The position numbers and the translations under genes are program-made. DNA of 64,000 nt, from the NCBI GenBank assembly GCA_002898015.1, contig BDTM01000015.1, forward strand, positions 1 through 64,000, given 5' to 3'. The notes beneath the pieces are model-generated. The model made no database searches. It was not told the origin of the DNA and saw only the letters and a list, made by a program, of their open reading frames with translations. Source of the stretch: a bacterium BMS3Bbin03. GTDB taxonomy: Bacteria > Zhuqueibacterota > JdFR-76 > BMS3Abin05. Each line of letters starts with the position of its first letter. Position 1 is the stretch's first letter. Below, piece after piece: positions 17,685 to 26,570 of this stretch.

Positions 17685-19400
17685 TTACCTTCCCTTCCTC
17701 TTTTCATCCCGCAATTTTAACAATTTTTCCAGCGAATATGTATTAATCACGTCCTCCGGTTCCAGCCAGGCGCGGCGGGCCACGCCCACGCCCAGTTTCA
17801 TCGCATCCAGTTGAGCCAATTCATGCGTGTCGGAATTAATGGAAAGTTTGATTCCCATCTCTTTTGCCCGGCGGGCATTCACATCCGAGAGATCCAGGCG
17901 GTCGTAATAGGAATTGATTTCAAGTATCGTGCCCGTTTCGGCGGCTTTTTGAAACACCTTTTCAAGCTCCAGCCGGTAACCTTCCCGTCTGGAAATCAAT
18001 CTGCCGGTGGGATGCGCCAAAATAAAAACGTAAGGATTTTCCATCGCCGCAAGCATCCGTTCCGTCGCCCGCTGTTTGAATCCCTGATGAATTGCCGCCA
18101 CCACAATATCCAATTGTGCGAGAATTTCATCCGGATAGTCCAGAGAGCCGTCCGCCAAAATGTCCACTTCCGCCCCCGAAAGAATTTTAATGTCCGGGAC
18201 ATTTTCCTGAATCTGCTTAATTTCCTCTATTTTTTCCAGCACCTGTTCCTCTTCCAGTCCGTGCGCGTATTTTGCCGATTTGGAATGATCACAGACGGCG
18301 ATGTACCGGTAGTCCCTCTGTCTTGCCTCAATCGCCAATGCCGCAATCGTCGCCTTGCCGTCGCTCCAATGGGAATGCACATGTAAGTCCCCTTTGATGT
18401 GCTTCAATTCGATCAAATGCGGAAGCCTGTTTTGAGCCGCCAATTCAATTTCGCCGCGATCTTCCCGCATTTCCGGCGGAATCCAGACCAGGTCCAGCAC
18501 ATGGTAAACATCCGCCTCCTTTTCACCGCCGATTTTCTCTTCTCCGCGAAACACGCCGTACTCGTTAATTTTCAGGCCGTTCTTTCTGGCGATACCGCGC
18601 AAATGAACGTTGTGCGCCTTCGATCCCGTGAAATACTGCAGCGCCGCGCCGTAAGATTCTTTTCCAACCGCCCGCAAATCCACCTGGATGCGGTCGCCCA
18701 CAATCACGCTTCCTTTCGTATCGCCCGCCGCCAAAATGCGTGTGACGTTCGGCAAATGCACAAAAGCCTGAATTACCTCAGCTCCCCGGTCCGTTTCGAC
18801 GAGAATATCGATGTCACCCACGGTCTCCCGCATACGGCGGGTCGATCCGGCCGCCTCGATTTTTTTGACCTGCGTTCGGGATTTTAATTCGGCAATCAGC
18901 TCCTCCACCAGCGGCAGCGCCACACCGATGGAAATGCGCGCACGCGCCCGCTCGTACAGCTCGATTCCTTTCTGAATATTCTCCACCTTCTTCTCCCCCA
19001 TCCCCGGCAGCTTCGCCAGACTCCCATCTGCAATGACCCGTTTTAAATCATTTAAATTTTCCACCCCCAATTTCTTATTGGCCAGCGCCGCCGTTTTGGG
19101 ACCGAGATTCTGGATTTCCAGCAGTTCAATTAAATCGGCCGAAACCGAAGAGACCACGTCTTCGTATTTCGTCATTTTACCCGTTGTCAGGTACTCCTCA
19201 ATTTTAGTCGCCAGAGCGGTACCCACACCGGGAATTTCCCGAAGCCGCCCTTCCCGCCAGACGTCCTCGATATCCTCCTGCATCTCACCAATCACGCGGG
19301 CGGCTTTTCTGTAGGCGTTTACCTTGAATGGGATTTCCCCCTGAAATTCCAGCACGTCTGCAATTTTTTCGAACATTGCAGCCACTATTTTATTTTTCAT
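17685..19400 (-). CDS. polX: DNA polymerase/3'-5' exonuclease PolX
   Basis: 571-residue family X polymerase. N-terminal helix-hairpin-helix region (REIPGVGTALATKIEEYL), polymerase nucleotidyl-transferase block with GSTRRMRETVGDIDILVET (the GS and DxD metal motif), and a C-terminal PHP phosphoesterase domain with HVHSHWSDGKATI as the metal-binding start. The combination of HhH, Pol-X and PHP is characteristic of bacterial PolX, which does gap filling and 3'-5' exonuclease proofreading in base-excision repair. Length matches the family. No anomaly seen. Confidence 0.95.
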   Translation of the reverse strand: MKNKIVAAMFEKIADVLEFQGEIPFKVNAYRKAARVIGEMQEDIEDVWREGRLREIPGVGTALATKIEEYLTTGKMTKYEDVVSSVSADLIELLEIQNLGPKTAALANKKLGVENLNDLKRVIADGSLAKLPGMGEKKVENIQKGIELYERARARISIGVALPLVEELIAELKSRTQVKKIEAAGSTRRMRETVGDIDILVETDRGAEVIQAFVHLPNVTRILAAGDTKGSVIVGDRIQVDLRAVGKESYGAALQYFTGSKAHNVHLRGIARKNGLKINEYGVFRGEEKIGGEKEADVYHVLDLVWIPPEMREDRGEIELAAQNRLPHLIELKHIKGDLHVHSHWSDGKATIAALAIEARQRDYRYIAVCDHSKSAKYAHGLEEEQVLEKIEEIKQIQENVPDIKILSGAEVDILADGSLDYPDEILAQLDIVVAAIHQGFKQRATERMLAAMENPYVFILAHPTGRLISRREGYRLELEKVFQKAAETGTILEINSYYDRLDLSDVNARRAKEMGIKLSINSDTHELAQLDAMKLGVGVARRAWLEPEDVINTYSLEKLLKLRDEKRKGR

Positions 19401-19465
19401 GCCTGTGCTTTTCCTTAAATTATCCGGTCAATTTTGTTCTTCGAGAAGGCCTTCAAAAAAGATCG

Positions 19466-20467
19466 TTAGTTTCTCCTTTTCATGTTCCGTTCCGGCAGAT
19501 AGACCTCTTTTACCCATTTTTCAATGTGTTTAAGGGCGCCTTCCAGGTCCACCCGCGTTTTCCAGCCCAGTTCCGTCCTGGCTCGGCTGGTGTCGACATC
19601 GAGAATTTTTCCCATCACCCCGGCTGCAAGGCGGGTCATCGGCGGCCTTATTCCCAAGGGTACGCACACGGTCTCACATATGCTTCCCATGCGCCATGCC
19701 AGAGCGAACGGAAGGCTGCCGAACGGCTTTTTCCCGACCATCTCTCCGATGCGGACAATGTAGTTCTTCCACGTGATGTCATAATCGTCCATGAAGAAAT
19801 AGACCCTCCCGCGGGCTCTCTCCGATGCGGCCGCAAGGATCGCACCGTCTACAAGGTTGTCGATATAAATAAATGCCCCGGGAGCTTTTCCGCCGTTTAT
19901 CAAGGGGAAAGGCCCTCGCAGAAAGGCCTCTATGATCTCGGTGACCCACACGCTTTTCGGACCCGTTACATTCGTGGGCCTGATTATTGTAAATTCCATG
20001 CCATTTTTCCCGCAGAAATCCGCAACAGCATCTTCAGCATCGATCTTTGTGTCACAATACGGAACCCCGCAATAACGCCTGGCCGAATTTTCCGTTACAC
20101 CGAGAAGGTCACGGCCAAGCCCCATGGCCCCGACAGAAGAAAAATAGATGAACCTGGTTATCTTTCCCGCACATTCGGCAAGAAGGTTCTTGGTCCCGTC
20201 GACCATGACCGCTTCGAACTGTTTCTTGGTACCCCAATCCAGGGTCCGGGTAGCAAGGTGAAAGACCGTGTCGATATCATCCGCAATCCCTTTCAGGGTA
20301 TCGGGATCTGTAATGTCTCCCCTTACCACTTTCATTCCGGAATCTTCCATCCCCCAGGTCTTTTCGCCCGGCAAAAAGAGCCCTCTAACCGTGTGCCCGC
20401 GTGCGAGCAATACCGCAGCCAGGTGGGAGCCGATAAACCCGCCGGCTCCTGTTATCAGTGCTTTCAT
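19466..20467 (-). CDS. NAD(P)-dependent epimerase/dehydratase (extended SDR)
   Basis: 333-residue extended SDR. The nucleotide motif is GAGGFIG at the N-terminus and the catalytic YxxxK lies in YCDTK (about residue 145); the HLATRTLDW and ITRFIYFSSVGAMG blocks are typical of the 3-beta-HSD/UDP-sugar-epimerase group. The substrate may be a nucleotide sugar or steroid-like lipid. Its codon use differs from its neighbours: reading the arginine codons, about 11 of 24 are AGG or AGA, while polX beside it uses mostly CGN; ATA is also frequent. This suggests recent acquisition. Confidence 0.85.
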   Translation of the reverse strand: MKALITGAGGFIGSHLAAVLLARGHTVRGLFLPGEKTWGMEDSGMKVVRGDITDPDTLKGIADDIDTVFHLATRTLDWGTKKQFEAVMVDGTKNLLAECAGKITRFIYFSSVGAMGLGRDLLGVTENSARRYCGVPYCDTKIDAEDAVADFCGKNGMEFTIIRPTNVTGPKSVWVTEIIEAFLRGPFPLINGGKAPGAFIYIDNLVDGAILAAASERARGRVYFFMDDYDITWKNYIVRIGEMVGKKPFGSLPFALAWRMGSICETVCVPLGIRPPMTRLAAGVMGKILDVDTSRARTELGWKTRVDLEGALKHIEKWVKEVYLPERNMKRRN

Positions 20468-20524
20468 ATGTCCTCACTTTTCACGATCGTCTGTCAGATT
20501 TTTCTAAACTCACAACAGCAAAAA

Positions 20525-21325
20525 TTAAAATCCTTGCCTCTCGTCTAGCAGGGATTTTAAAAACCCGGGCCGATTGGTAATAATGCCGTCCACACCCCAC
20601 GCGGCAAATTTTCGCATCTCATCCGGATCATCCACGGTAAATACCATCACGGTGTAATCCCGCAATGCCCGCCGGATCAGGCGTTCATCCGTCCGTTTAG
20701 AATAGAAAATGAGCGCATCGGGCCGGTACCGTTTTGGAATAAACGCTTCAACTGCAAAATAGAAATCGGGGTAATCCGTTAAAAATCCCGTACGAATCAG
20801 GCGGTTCATGCGATGCACATAAAACAGCGCCATAAAGTTGAAGGAACTGAACAAAATTCGATTTTCCAGATTCAGCGTCTCAACCAGGTGAACGGCTTGA
20901 ACCACGAGGTTTGTTTTTCGAATGTCAAGCCCTTTAATTTCAACATCCAGGTCTGTCCGATGATCCAGCATCTCGAGCACATCCGAAAATAAAGGAATTT
21001 TCCCTTTTAGAAACCGTCTATTTTTGAACGATTGAATCTCAATCCCGTTCAATTCATCTAATGTGAGATCCCGAATTTGCCTGGGGCTGTGGGCGAGCCG
21101 CTGCAAATCTTCATCATGAAACACGACCACCTCTCCCGTGGCGATTTCCTGAATGTCTAACTCGATCATATCGACCTGCAAATTCATCGCCCGTTGAAAA
21201 CTCTCTTTTGTATTTTCCAGATATTCCAACGGAGAACCCCGGTGGGCAACGACCAGGGGGCGCTTTTTTCGGGCATGCCCTGCCTTTGTCCCTCTTTCAC
21301 CGGGAGGGCGTGCGTTTTTATCCAT
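20525..21325 (-). CDS. Glycerophosphodiester phosphodiesterase family protein
   Basis: 266-residue TIM-barrel GDPD domain. Catalytic and metal residues are visible: AHRG (His-Arg) near residue 28, ELDIQ (Glu-Asp) near residue 56, and VFHDEDLQRL (His) near residue 72. The C-terminal half (DPDEMRKFAAWGVDGIITNRPG) is typical. It would cleave glycerophosphodiesters to glycerol-3-phosphate and an alcohol. There is no signal peptide, so it is probably cytoplasmic. It overlaps the upstream glycosyltransferase gene by 8 bp, implying co-translation. Confidence 0.9.
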   Translation of the reverse strand: MDKNARPPGERGTKAGHARKKRPLVVAHRGSPLEYLENTKESFQRAMNLQVDMIELDIQEIATGEVVVFHDEDLQRLAHSPRQIRDLTLDELNGIEIQSFKNRRFLKGKIPLFSDVLEMLDHRTDLDVEIKGLDIRKTNLVVQAVHLVETLNLENRILFSSFNFMALFYVHRMNRLIRTGFLTDYPDFYFAVEAFIPKRYRPDALIFYSKRTDERLIRRALRDYTVMVFTVDDPDEMRKFAAWGVDGIITNRPGFLKSLLDERQGF

Positions 21326-22604
21326 TTTGTGACTTTTGTCCCGTTTTTTCTAATCGATCCAGTACAGACGCCAGTTTTTGGGTTTGTTTTTTTCGGGAAT
21401 ACCGCGACCGGAGCCGCTCGATCGATTTTCCGGAGGCGCTTCCGAAATCAGTCTCCAGGAATGAGCCTAATTCCGCAGAAATGTGATCAATGTTGAAATC
21501 CGTGATCACTCTTCCGAAATTATATTCCTGTAAAATCTTAGTCGCTTCGACACCGGCGGGTGAGATCGCAAAAATCGGCTTTCCGCTGGCAATATATTCA
21601 AAAATTTTTCCGGTTACAAATCCGGGGTTCACATTTGCGGAGAGTGTGAATAAGAGTGCCGCGGCGGCTTTCAAATAACCGATTGCGGCTGGGTGCGTCA
21701 CATAAGGCACAAATTCGACCTGCTCTGCGACGTGAGCAGGGAGATTCTGCGGCGCCAGAGGCTGTCCGATAAAAAGGATTTTCCAGTTTTTTAAAACAGC
21801 CGGATTTCTTTGGCCTAATTGGCCCAGTGCCCTGAAAAATGGACCGGGATCATTGGCGCCGCCAAGGGACCCCATGTACAAAAATAGTTTTTCTGAATTA
21901 TTTTTAGGTTGAACTTTTTCAAAATCGTCCGGGTCGAATCCATTCGGAATAACAAAATATTTTTGGGCCGCGGAAGCCTTTATTTTTAGAAGCGACTGTT
22001 GAATGGGATCGGAAACGGAGACCACGGCGTCTGCTGTTTGAAGGGCCCGAACCGCCAATTTACGGTGCAGAAACCGGTGGATGCCCGTGGGTGTGTACAC
22101 AAATTCTCCGCCGAGCCAGTAATCACGGAAATCGGCAAGCCAGGGGAGGTTAAATCGGACTTTCGCTTTCATCCCCAATAAATGGGCCGTGAGAGGCGGA
22201 GAAGTTGAAAGGATCGCATCCGGCTGAACCTGACGGATCAGTTGAACCAGTTTACGCCAGGCAAACGGATACCACCCGATTTTGCTGTCCGGAATAAAAA
22301 ATTGGCGAATCCCGGATGCCCAAAAGCTCCCCTGCGAGACAGCTCTTTTTTTTTCTGTAAAATCAGGCTTTTTTAATTTCGCCAGAATTCGGGTCGGATC
22401 GAAAGAACCGGTTCGATAAATGGGACTGCCCGCTGCCTCTTTCAGCAGCGTTTCGTCGTAAGCATAATATCGGATGGGTTTAACCGTGAGGATGTGCGGC
22501 TGCCAGCCATATTGGGGCAAATATTTCGTCCATTTTACAACACGCTGCACACCGCCCATTCCAAGCGGCGGAAAATAATACGCAATAATCAAAACCTTTT
22601 TCAT
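21318..22604 (-). CDS. Glycosyltransferase family 4
   Basis: 428-residue GT-B glycosyltransferase. The N-terminus KVLIIAYYFPPLGMGGVQRVVKW and the C-terminal block VTGKIFEYIASGKPIFAISP are the GT4 donor- and acceptor-domain signatures; the STSPPLTAHLLG stretch is also typical. It probably extends a surface or lipid-linked glycan. It lies 10 bp downstream of lysA on the minus strand and overlaps the GDPD gene. The sugar and acceptor are not readable from sequence. Confidence 0.87.
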   Translation of the reverse strand: MKKVLIIAYYFPPLGMGGVQRVVKWTKYLPQYGWQPHILTVKPIRYYAYDETLLKEAAGSPIYRTGSFDPTRILAKLKKPDFTEKKRAVSQGSFWASGIRQFFIPDSKIGWYPFAWRKLVQLIRQVQPDAILSTSPPLTAHLLGMKAKVRFNLPWLADFRDYWLGGEFVYTPTGIHRFLHRKLAVRALQTADAVVSVSDPIQQSLLKIKASAAQKYFVIPNGFDPDDFEKVQPKNNSEKLFLYMGSLGGANDPGPFFRALGQLGQRNPAVLKNWKILFIGQPLAPQNLPAHVAEQVEFVPYVTHPAAIGYLKAAAALLFTLSANVNPGFVTGKIFEYIASGKPIFAISPAGVEATKILQEYNFGRVITDFNIDHISAELGSFLETDFGSASGKSIERLRSRYSRKKQTQKLASVLDRLEKTGQKSQNG

Positions 22605-22614
22605 GGGGAACCCG

Positions 22615-23880
22615 TTAAACCAGATCTTCAGTCTTCTCCCGTGCCCTCACGACAGAAAAAGAGCCGGCGTCCACAAGCACTTCCGGCGCGCGAGGCCGCC
22701 CGTTGTAGACCGAAGCGAGCGTGTAGGCGTAAGCGCCTGCCGAAAGAACGGCGAGCAAATCACCCCGCTGAATATCCGGCAGAGGACGATCTTTCGCAAA
22801 AAAGTCTCCGGATTCGCAAATCGGACCGACCACATCCAGAGTGGTCCGTTTCTGTGCCGGATTTTTTTGAACCGGAACAATTCTGTGGTAGGCGCCGTAG
22901 AGACTCGGCCGGATCAAATCATTCATTCCGGCATCCACAATGGCAAATTTTTTCTGTTCCGTCTCTTTCCTGTAAAGCACCCTCGTGAGCAGAACACCGC
23001 CGTTCGCCGTTAAAAACCGGCCCGGCTCAAAAATAATCCTGCAGCCAAGATCGCCTAAAACCGGCAAAACGGTTTGCATCAGTTCTTTCGGTGTCGGCGG
23101 CATTTCTATTTCAATTGCTTCGTACGGCGGTTCGTCGATCACCTGAATGTAATCCACACCCAGACCGCCGCCGATGTCAATGAGTTCCGGACGGATTCCC
23201 TTTTTTTGTAAATTCAGCACCAGGCGGCGCAGGGATCGAGCGCTCTCCACAAACGGATTGACGGATAAAATCTGCGAGCCAATGTGACTGTGCACCCCCA
23301 GAAGACGAATGCCCGGCAATGCGGCCGCTTTTTCAAAAACTTTCTCAGATTTTCCGATCGCGATTCCAAATTTATTCTTGCTCATCCCGGTCGAAATGTA
23401 CGGATGACTCCGGGAATTAATATCAGGATTGACCCGAATGTTTACAGGGGCTTTGCGTTTCATTTGAAGGGCAATCCGGTTGATGACCTCCAATTCCTGT
23501 TCCGATTCCACATTAAACGCCAGAATGTCCTTCCCAAGGGCAAAGGCGATTTCATCGTCGCGTTTGCCGACGCCGGCAAACACGATCTTTTGCGGCGCCA
23601 TTCCCGCCTTCAGCGCCATGGTCAATTCTCCGCGAGACACCACGTCTGCCCCCGCCCCCAATTCGGCAAAAAGCCGCAGCACCGCGGGATTGTTATTGGC
23701 CTTCATCGCCAGACACACGCCGTGGGGTTGATGCCCAAATGCCTCTTCGATCTTTAGAAACCGGTCGACAAAATGCGCCTTGCTGTACACATAAGCCGGT
23801 GTGCCGACTTTAGATGCCACGTATTCCAGTGAAACTTTTTCCGCAAAAAGACGATTTCCTTGATAATAAAATGAATTCAT
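22615..23880 (-). CDS. lysA: Diaminopimelate decarboxylase
   Basis: 421-residue PLP enzyme of the alanine-racemase fold III group, converting meso-diaminopimelate to lysine. The PLP lysine lies in CLAMKANNNP, the glycine-rich phosphate loop in GGGLGVDY, and the C-terminal active-site block GPICESGDF with its cysteine is present. Length and motif order match LysA. It is 21 bp after the patatin-like gene and 10 bp before the glycosyltransferase, all on the minus strand. Confidence 0.95.
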   Translation of the reverse strand: MNSFYYQGNRLFAEKVSLEYVASKVGTPAYVYSKAHFVDRFLKIEEAFGHQPHGVCLAMKANNNPAVLRLFAELGAGADVVSRGELTMALKAGMAPQKIVFAGVGKRDDEIAFALGKDILAFNVESEQELEVINRIALQMKRKAPVNIRVNPDINSRSHPYISTGMSKNKFGIAIGKSEKVFEKAAALPGIRLLGVHSHIGSQILSVNPFVESARSLRRLVLNLQKKGIRPELIDIGGGLGVDYIQVIDEPPYEAIEIEMPPTPKELMQTVLPVLGDLGCRIIFEPGRFLTANGGVLLTRVLYRKETEQKKFAIVDAGMNDLIRPSLYGAYHRIVPVQKNPAQKRTTLDVVGPICESGDFFAKDRPLPDIQRGDLLAVLSAGAYAYTLASVYNGRPRAPEVLVDAGSFSVVRAREKTEDLV

Positions 23881-23901
23881 ACACTTCCTTTTTAAATAAG
23901 A

Positions 23902-24882
23902 TCAGCCTAACAACTTCTCAATTTCCGGCAAATGCCTTTCGGCCGCTTCACGGCCCGCTTTTATAATCTGCTCCGCCTTGTGGAATTCGAGTAACTGCAC
24001 GTCCGGCAGATTGGGTTCCAGTAAAACATCCGGTTTTTCCTGCAGCAGACGCAATTGGTAAATCGTGTTTTCAGCAATCGTTAAGCTCTGAACCATCACC
24101 GTAAACAGACCCGGCGTTTTGGCCGGTTGAGGATTTTCATATTCTTTAAGGCGATTTAAAACGTTCGTCATTTTTTCAAGAAGAAGTTCTTCAGAAACCG
24201 CCGCAGGCTCAAGTTTTTCAAGTGATGCCTGAATGAACTCCGGCAGCCTCAATTGCAGCCTGAGCCGTCTTTTTCGTTCTTTTTTGAAATAAAGAGACCG
24301 GGCCTTTTCTTCGGCTTTCGGAATCACATTCACCGCCACCACAGCGTCTATTTTCCATCGCCTGGCCACACTCACGGGCACAGGATTGACCAGGCCCCCA
24401 TCGACCAGAAATTGGTTTTCATAACGAAGGGGGACAAAAATTCCCGGGATTGAAATACTGGCTCTCACGGCTTCAAGCACACTCCCCCTGTCGAAAATGA
24501 CCTCCTGTCCGGTCTTCAATTCCGTGGCCACGCAGGCAAAAGGAATGTTCAATTCTTCAATATTTATTTCTTCAATAAATGTCTGTAGAAATTTCTGGAT
24601 ACGGCGCCCGTCAATCAAACCCGACCGCGGAAACGTGGGCAAAAACATCCGGGTCGTCAATTTCCAGTTCATATTACAGGCAATGTGTGCCATCGCATCG
24701 CCGGAAAGTCCGGACGCCCACAGCGCGCCGATAAATGCGCCGGAGCTTGTACCGGCCACGGCAGAGATCGGGATCTTATTTTCTTCGAGAACCTGAATCA
24801 CACCAATATGAGCCATGCCTTTTGCCGAGCCGCTTCCCAGAACAAGACCGATTTTTTGAAAATTTGAGCCCATTTCCATCAC
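23902..24882 (-). CDS. Patatin-like phospholipase (RssA/NTE family)
   Basis: 326-residue patatin-like lipid acyl hydrolase. The glycine-rich oxyanion loop is LGSGSAKGMAHIGV, the nucleophile serine lies in GTSSGA, and the catalytic aspartate in VDGGLVNPVP. It probably hydrolyses phospholipid or lysophospholipid at the inner membrane or in the cytoplasm. GTG at 24882 and ATG at 24879 are both possible starts. It follows meaB by 15 bp. Length is close to bacterial RssA-like proteins. Confidence 0.88.
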   Translation of the reverse strand: MMEMGSNFQKIGLVLGSGSAKGMAHIGVIQVLEENKIPISAVAGTSSGAFIGALWASGLSGDAMAHIACNMNWKLTTRMFLPTFPRSGLIDGRRIQKFLQTFIEEINIEELNIPFACVATELKTGQEVIFDRGSVLEAVRASISIPGIFVPLRYENQFLVDGGLVNPVPVSVARRWKIDAVVAVNVIPKAEEKARSLYFKKERKRRLRLQLRLPEFIQASLEKLEPAAVSEELLLEKMTNVLNRLKEYENPQPAKTPGLFTVMVQSLTIAENTIYQLRLLQEKPDVLLEPNLPDVQLLEFHKAEQIIKAGREAAERHLPEIEKLLG

Positions 24883-24897
24883 TTGAATTGTTTATAT

Positions 24898-25830
24898 TTA
24901 CGGCGCAAACTCTTTCAACACCTGCCGGAGGGATTTCTTGCGTTCTAAAATAGCCTTCAGACTCCGCTGAAACTGCTTTTCCGTCTCAGGGCTCCAGTAC
25001 TTCCGAAGGATTTGCTCTTCCAGGTACCGCCGCACACGGTTTTCCACCCGCTCCTGAAATTTTTGGGAAAGAATATTCCGCTCTTTTTGATAGTGATAAA
25101 AATCCTGCAGCTTCCGGAACAGTTCGTCGATCCCCTTCCCATCGTCCGCCACGGTTTGCAGCACCGGCGGCCGCCATTCCCCGCGGACGGGCTTTAACTG
25201 CAAGACCGATTGAATCTCCAGATAGGCCAGATCGGCTCCCTGCCGGTCGGATTTATTCAGCACAAAGATATCCCCGATTTCCATCAGCCCGGCCTTCATC
25301 GCCTGCACGCTGTCCCCCGATTCCGGCACCAGCACCACAACCGTGGCATCCGCCGTCCGAATGATATCCAATTCGGATTGCCCCACACCGACGGTCTCCA
25401 GAAAAATCACGTGTTTCCCAAACGCATCCATCACATCCGCCACATCCTGCGCCGCTTTGGAGAGCCCGCCCAGACTGCCTCTTGTGGCCATACTCCGGAT
25501 GAACACGTCCGGATCCAATTCCGTTTTCGTCATGCGCACCCGGTCGCCCAGCAAAGCCCCTCCCGTAAACGGACTGCTCGGATCCACGGCAATGACGCCC
25601 ACGGTTTTTCCCGCCTGCCGGCAGTTTTGAACCAGCCTGTCCACAATCGTGCTTTTGCCCGCACCGGGGGGGCCTGTGATTCCGATTCGATAGGCGCCTT
25701 TTAGATGGTCGTAAATTTCGTTTAAAAAAGAATCTGCACGGGGATCTTCATTTTCCACAATCGAAATCAACCGTGCCAGCGCGCGCCGATCACCACCGAA
25801 AAAACGTTTTAACAGATCGTTTGGCGTCAT
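24898..25830 (-). CDS. meaB: MeaB-type GTPase (methylmalonyl-CoA mutase chaperone family)
   Basis: 310-residue G3E-family GTPase. The P-loop is GPPGAGKST, the switch and Mg motifs VDPSSPFTGGALLGDR and the NKSD specificity motif are present, and SGDSVQAMKAGLMEIGDIF is diagnostic of MeaB/ArgK. These proteins protect and load adenosylcobalamin on methylmalonyl-CoA mutase; no mutase gene is in the window. The reading frame runs further upstream, but the ATG at 25830 (MTPNDLLKRFF) matches the family start and overlaps the upstream GT2 stop as ATGA. Confidence 0.92.
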   Translation of the reverse strand: MTPNDLLKRFFGGDRRALARLISIVENEDPRADSFLNEIYDHLKGAYRIGITGPPGAGKSTIVDRLVQNCRQAGKTVGVIAVDPSSPFTGGALLGDRVRMTKTELDPDVFIRSMATRGSLGGLSKAAQDVADVMDAFGKHVIFLETVGVGQSELDIIRTADATVVVLVPESGDSVQAMKAGLMEIGDIFVLNKSDRQGADLAYLEIQSVLQLKPVRGEWRPPVLQTVADDGKGIDELFRKLQDFYHYQKERNILSQKFQERVENRVRRYLEEQILRKYWSPETEKQFQRSLKAILERKKSLRQVLKEFAP

Positions 25831-26570
25831 TTTAAATCCTTTTCCCAGAGCTTGGCATATTTGGCAAAAACATAAAAGCCGGAAAGCACGGCCAGTAAAA
25901 ATCCGGCAAACCCATCCAGAAAACCGGCTTTCAAAAGGTACATCTTCACAAAAAGGTGCGGCGGACGAAAAAGCAGATCGTACCAATGAAACCGCCTTCC
26001 CCGGTCCTTCAAATCCTGAGCCGCCAGCGACGTGTACCGATTAAATTTATCAAAATAGTGGGCCAATGTGGGATCTGTAAAATGCAGCAGAGGCTGTTTG
26101 AGCCGCCCCACATTTCGAGGCGGTTTAAGCCCCTCGTGGACACGGGTGTCCGTAAATTCGGCCAGTTCCCGTTTAATCAGCCGCAGCACATAGCCGGGGT
26201 ACCAGCCGCCGTGAAGTATCCAGTGTCCCAAAAAATTGGCTTTTCTCGGAATCTGATAACCGTCAAACCGGGGCGTCCGAAGCACTTTTTGAATTTCCTC
26301 CGCCAGATCCGGTGTGACGCGCTCGTCGGCATCCAGCCAGAGCACCCAATCCCCTGTGAGCCGCCGGAGTCCCCAATTTTTCGTCCCGGCAAACCCTCTC
26401 CACTGCGTCACAAAAACGTTATCCGTAAAATGCCGGGCTTTGGCCACGGTATCATCCGTGCTGCCCGTATCGATAACTGCAATTTCATCCGCCCAGCCGA
26501 CGCTCCGAAGACAGGCTTCGATATTCGCCGATTCATTTTTCGCCAGAATAAGAACCGAGAGCCGACTCAC
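25827..26570 (-). CDS. Glycosyltransferase family 2 (WaaE/KdtX-like)
   Basis: 247-residue GT2 enzyme. The start LSVLILAKNESANIEACLRSV with DTGSTDDTV and the LDADERV metal motif match the LPS inner-core glucosyltransferase WaaE group. The frame extends upstream, but GTG at 26570 is best: GGAGG lies 8-9 bases before it and the codon overlaps the TGA of the GT9 gene. C-terminal hydrophobic helix suggests membrane association. It forms a translationally linked chain GT2-GT9-GT2-meaB. Confidence 0.87.
   Translation of the reverse strand: MSRLSVLILAKNESANIEACLRSVGWADEIAVIDTGSTDDTVAKARHFTDNVFVTQWRGFAGTKNWGLRRLTGDWVLWLDADERVTPDLAEEIQKVLRTPRFDGYQIPRKANFLGHWILHGGWYPGYVLRLIKRELAEFTDTRVHEGLKPPRNVGRLKQPLLHFTDPTLAHYFDKFNRYTSLAAQDLKDRGRRFHWYDLLFRPPHLFVKMYLLKAGFLDGFAGFLLAVLSGFYVFAKYAKLWEKDLK

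Noticed and set aside
19328..20548. Long + strand open frame (406 codons) over the epimerase gene
   Set aside because: It is antisense to a well-supported SDR gene, has no domain and no ribosome-binding site.
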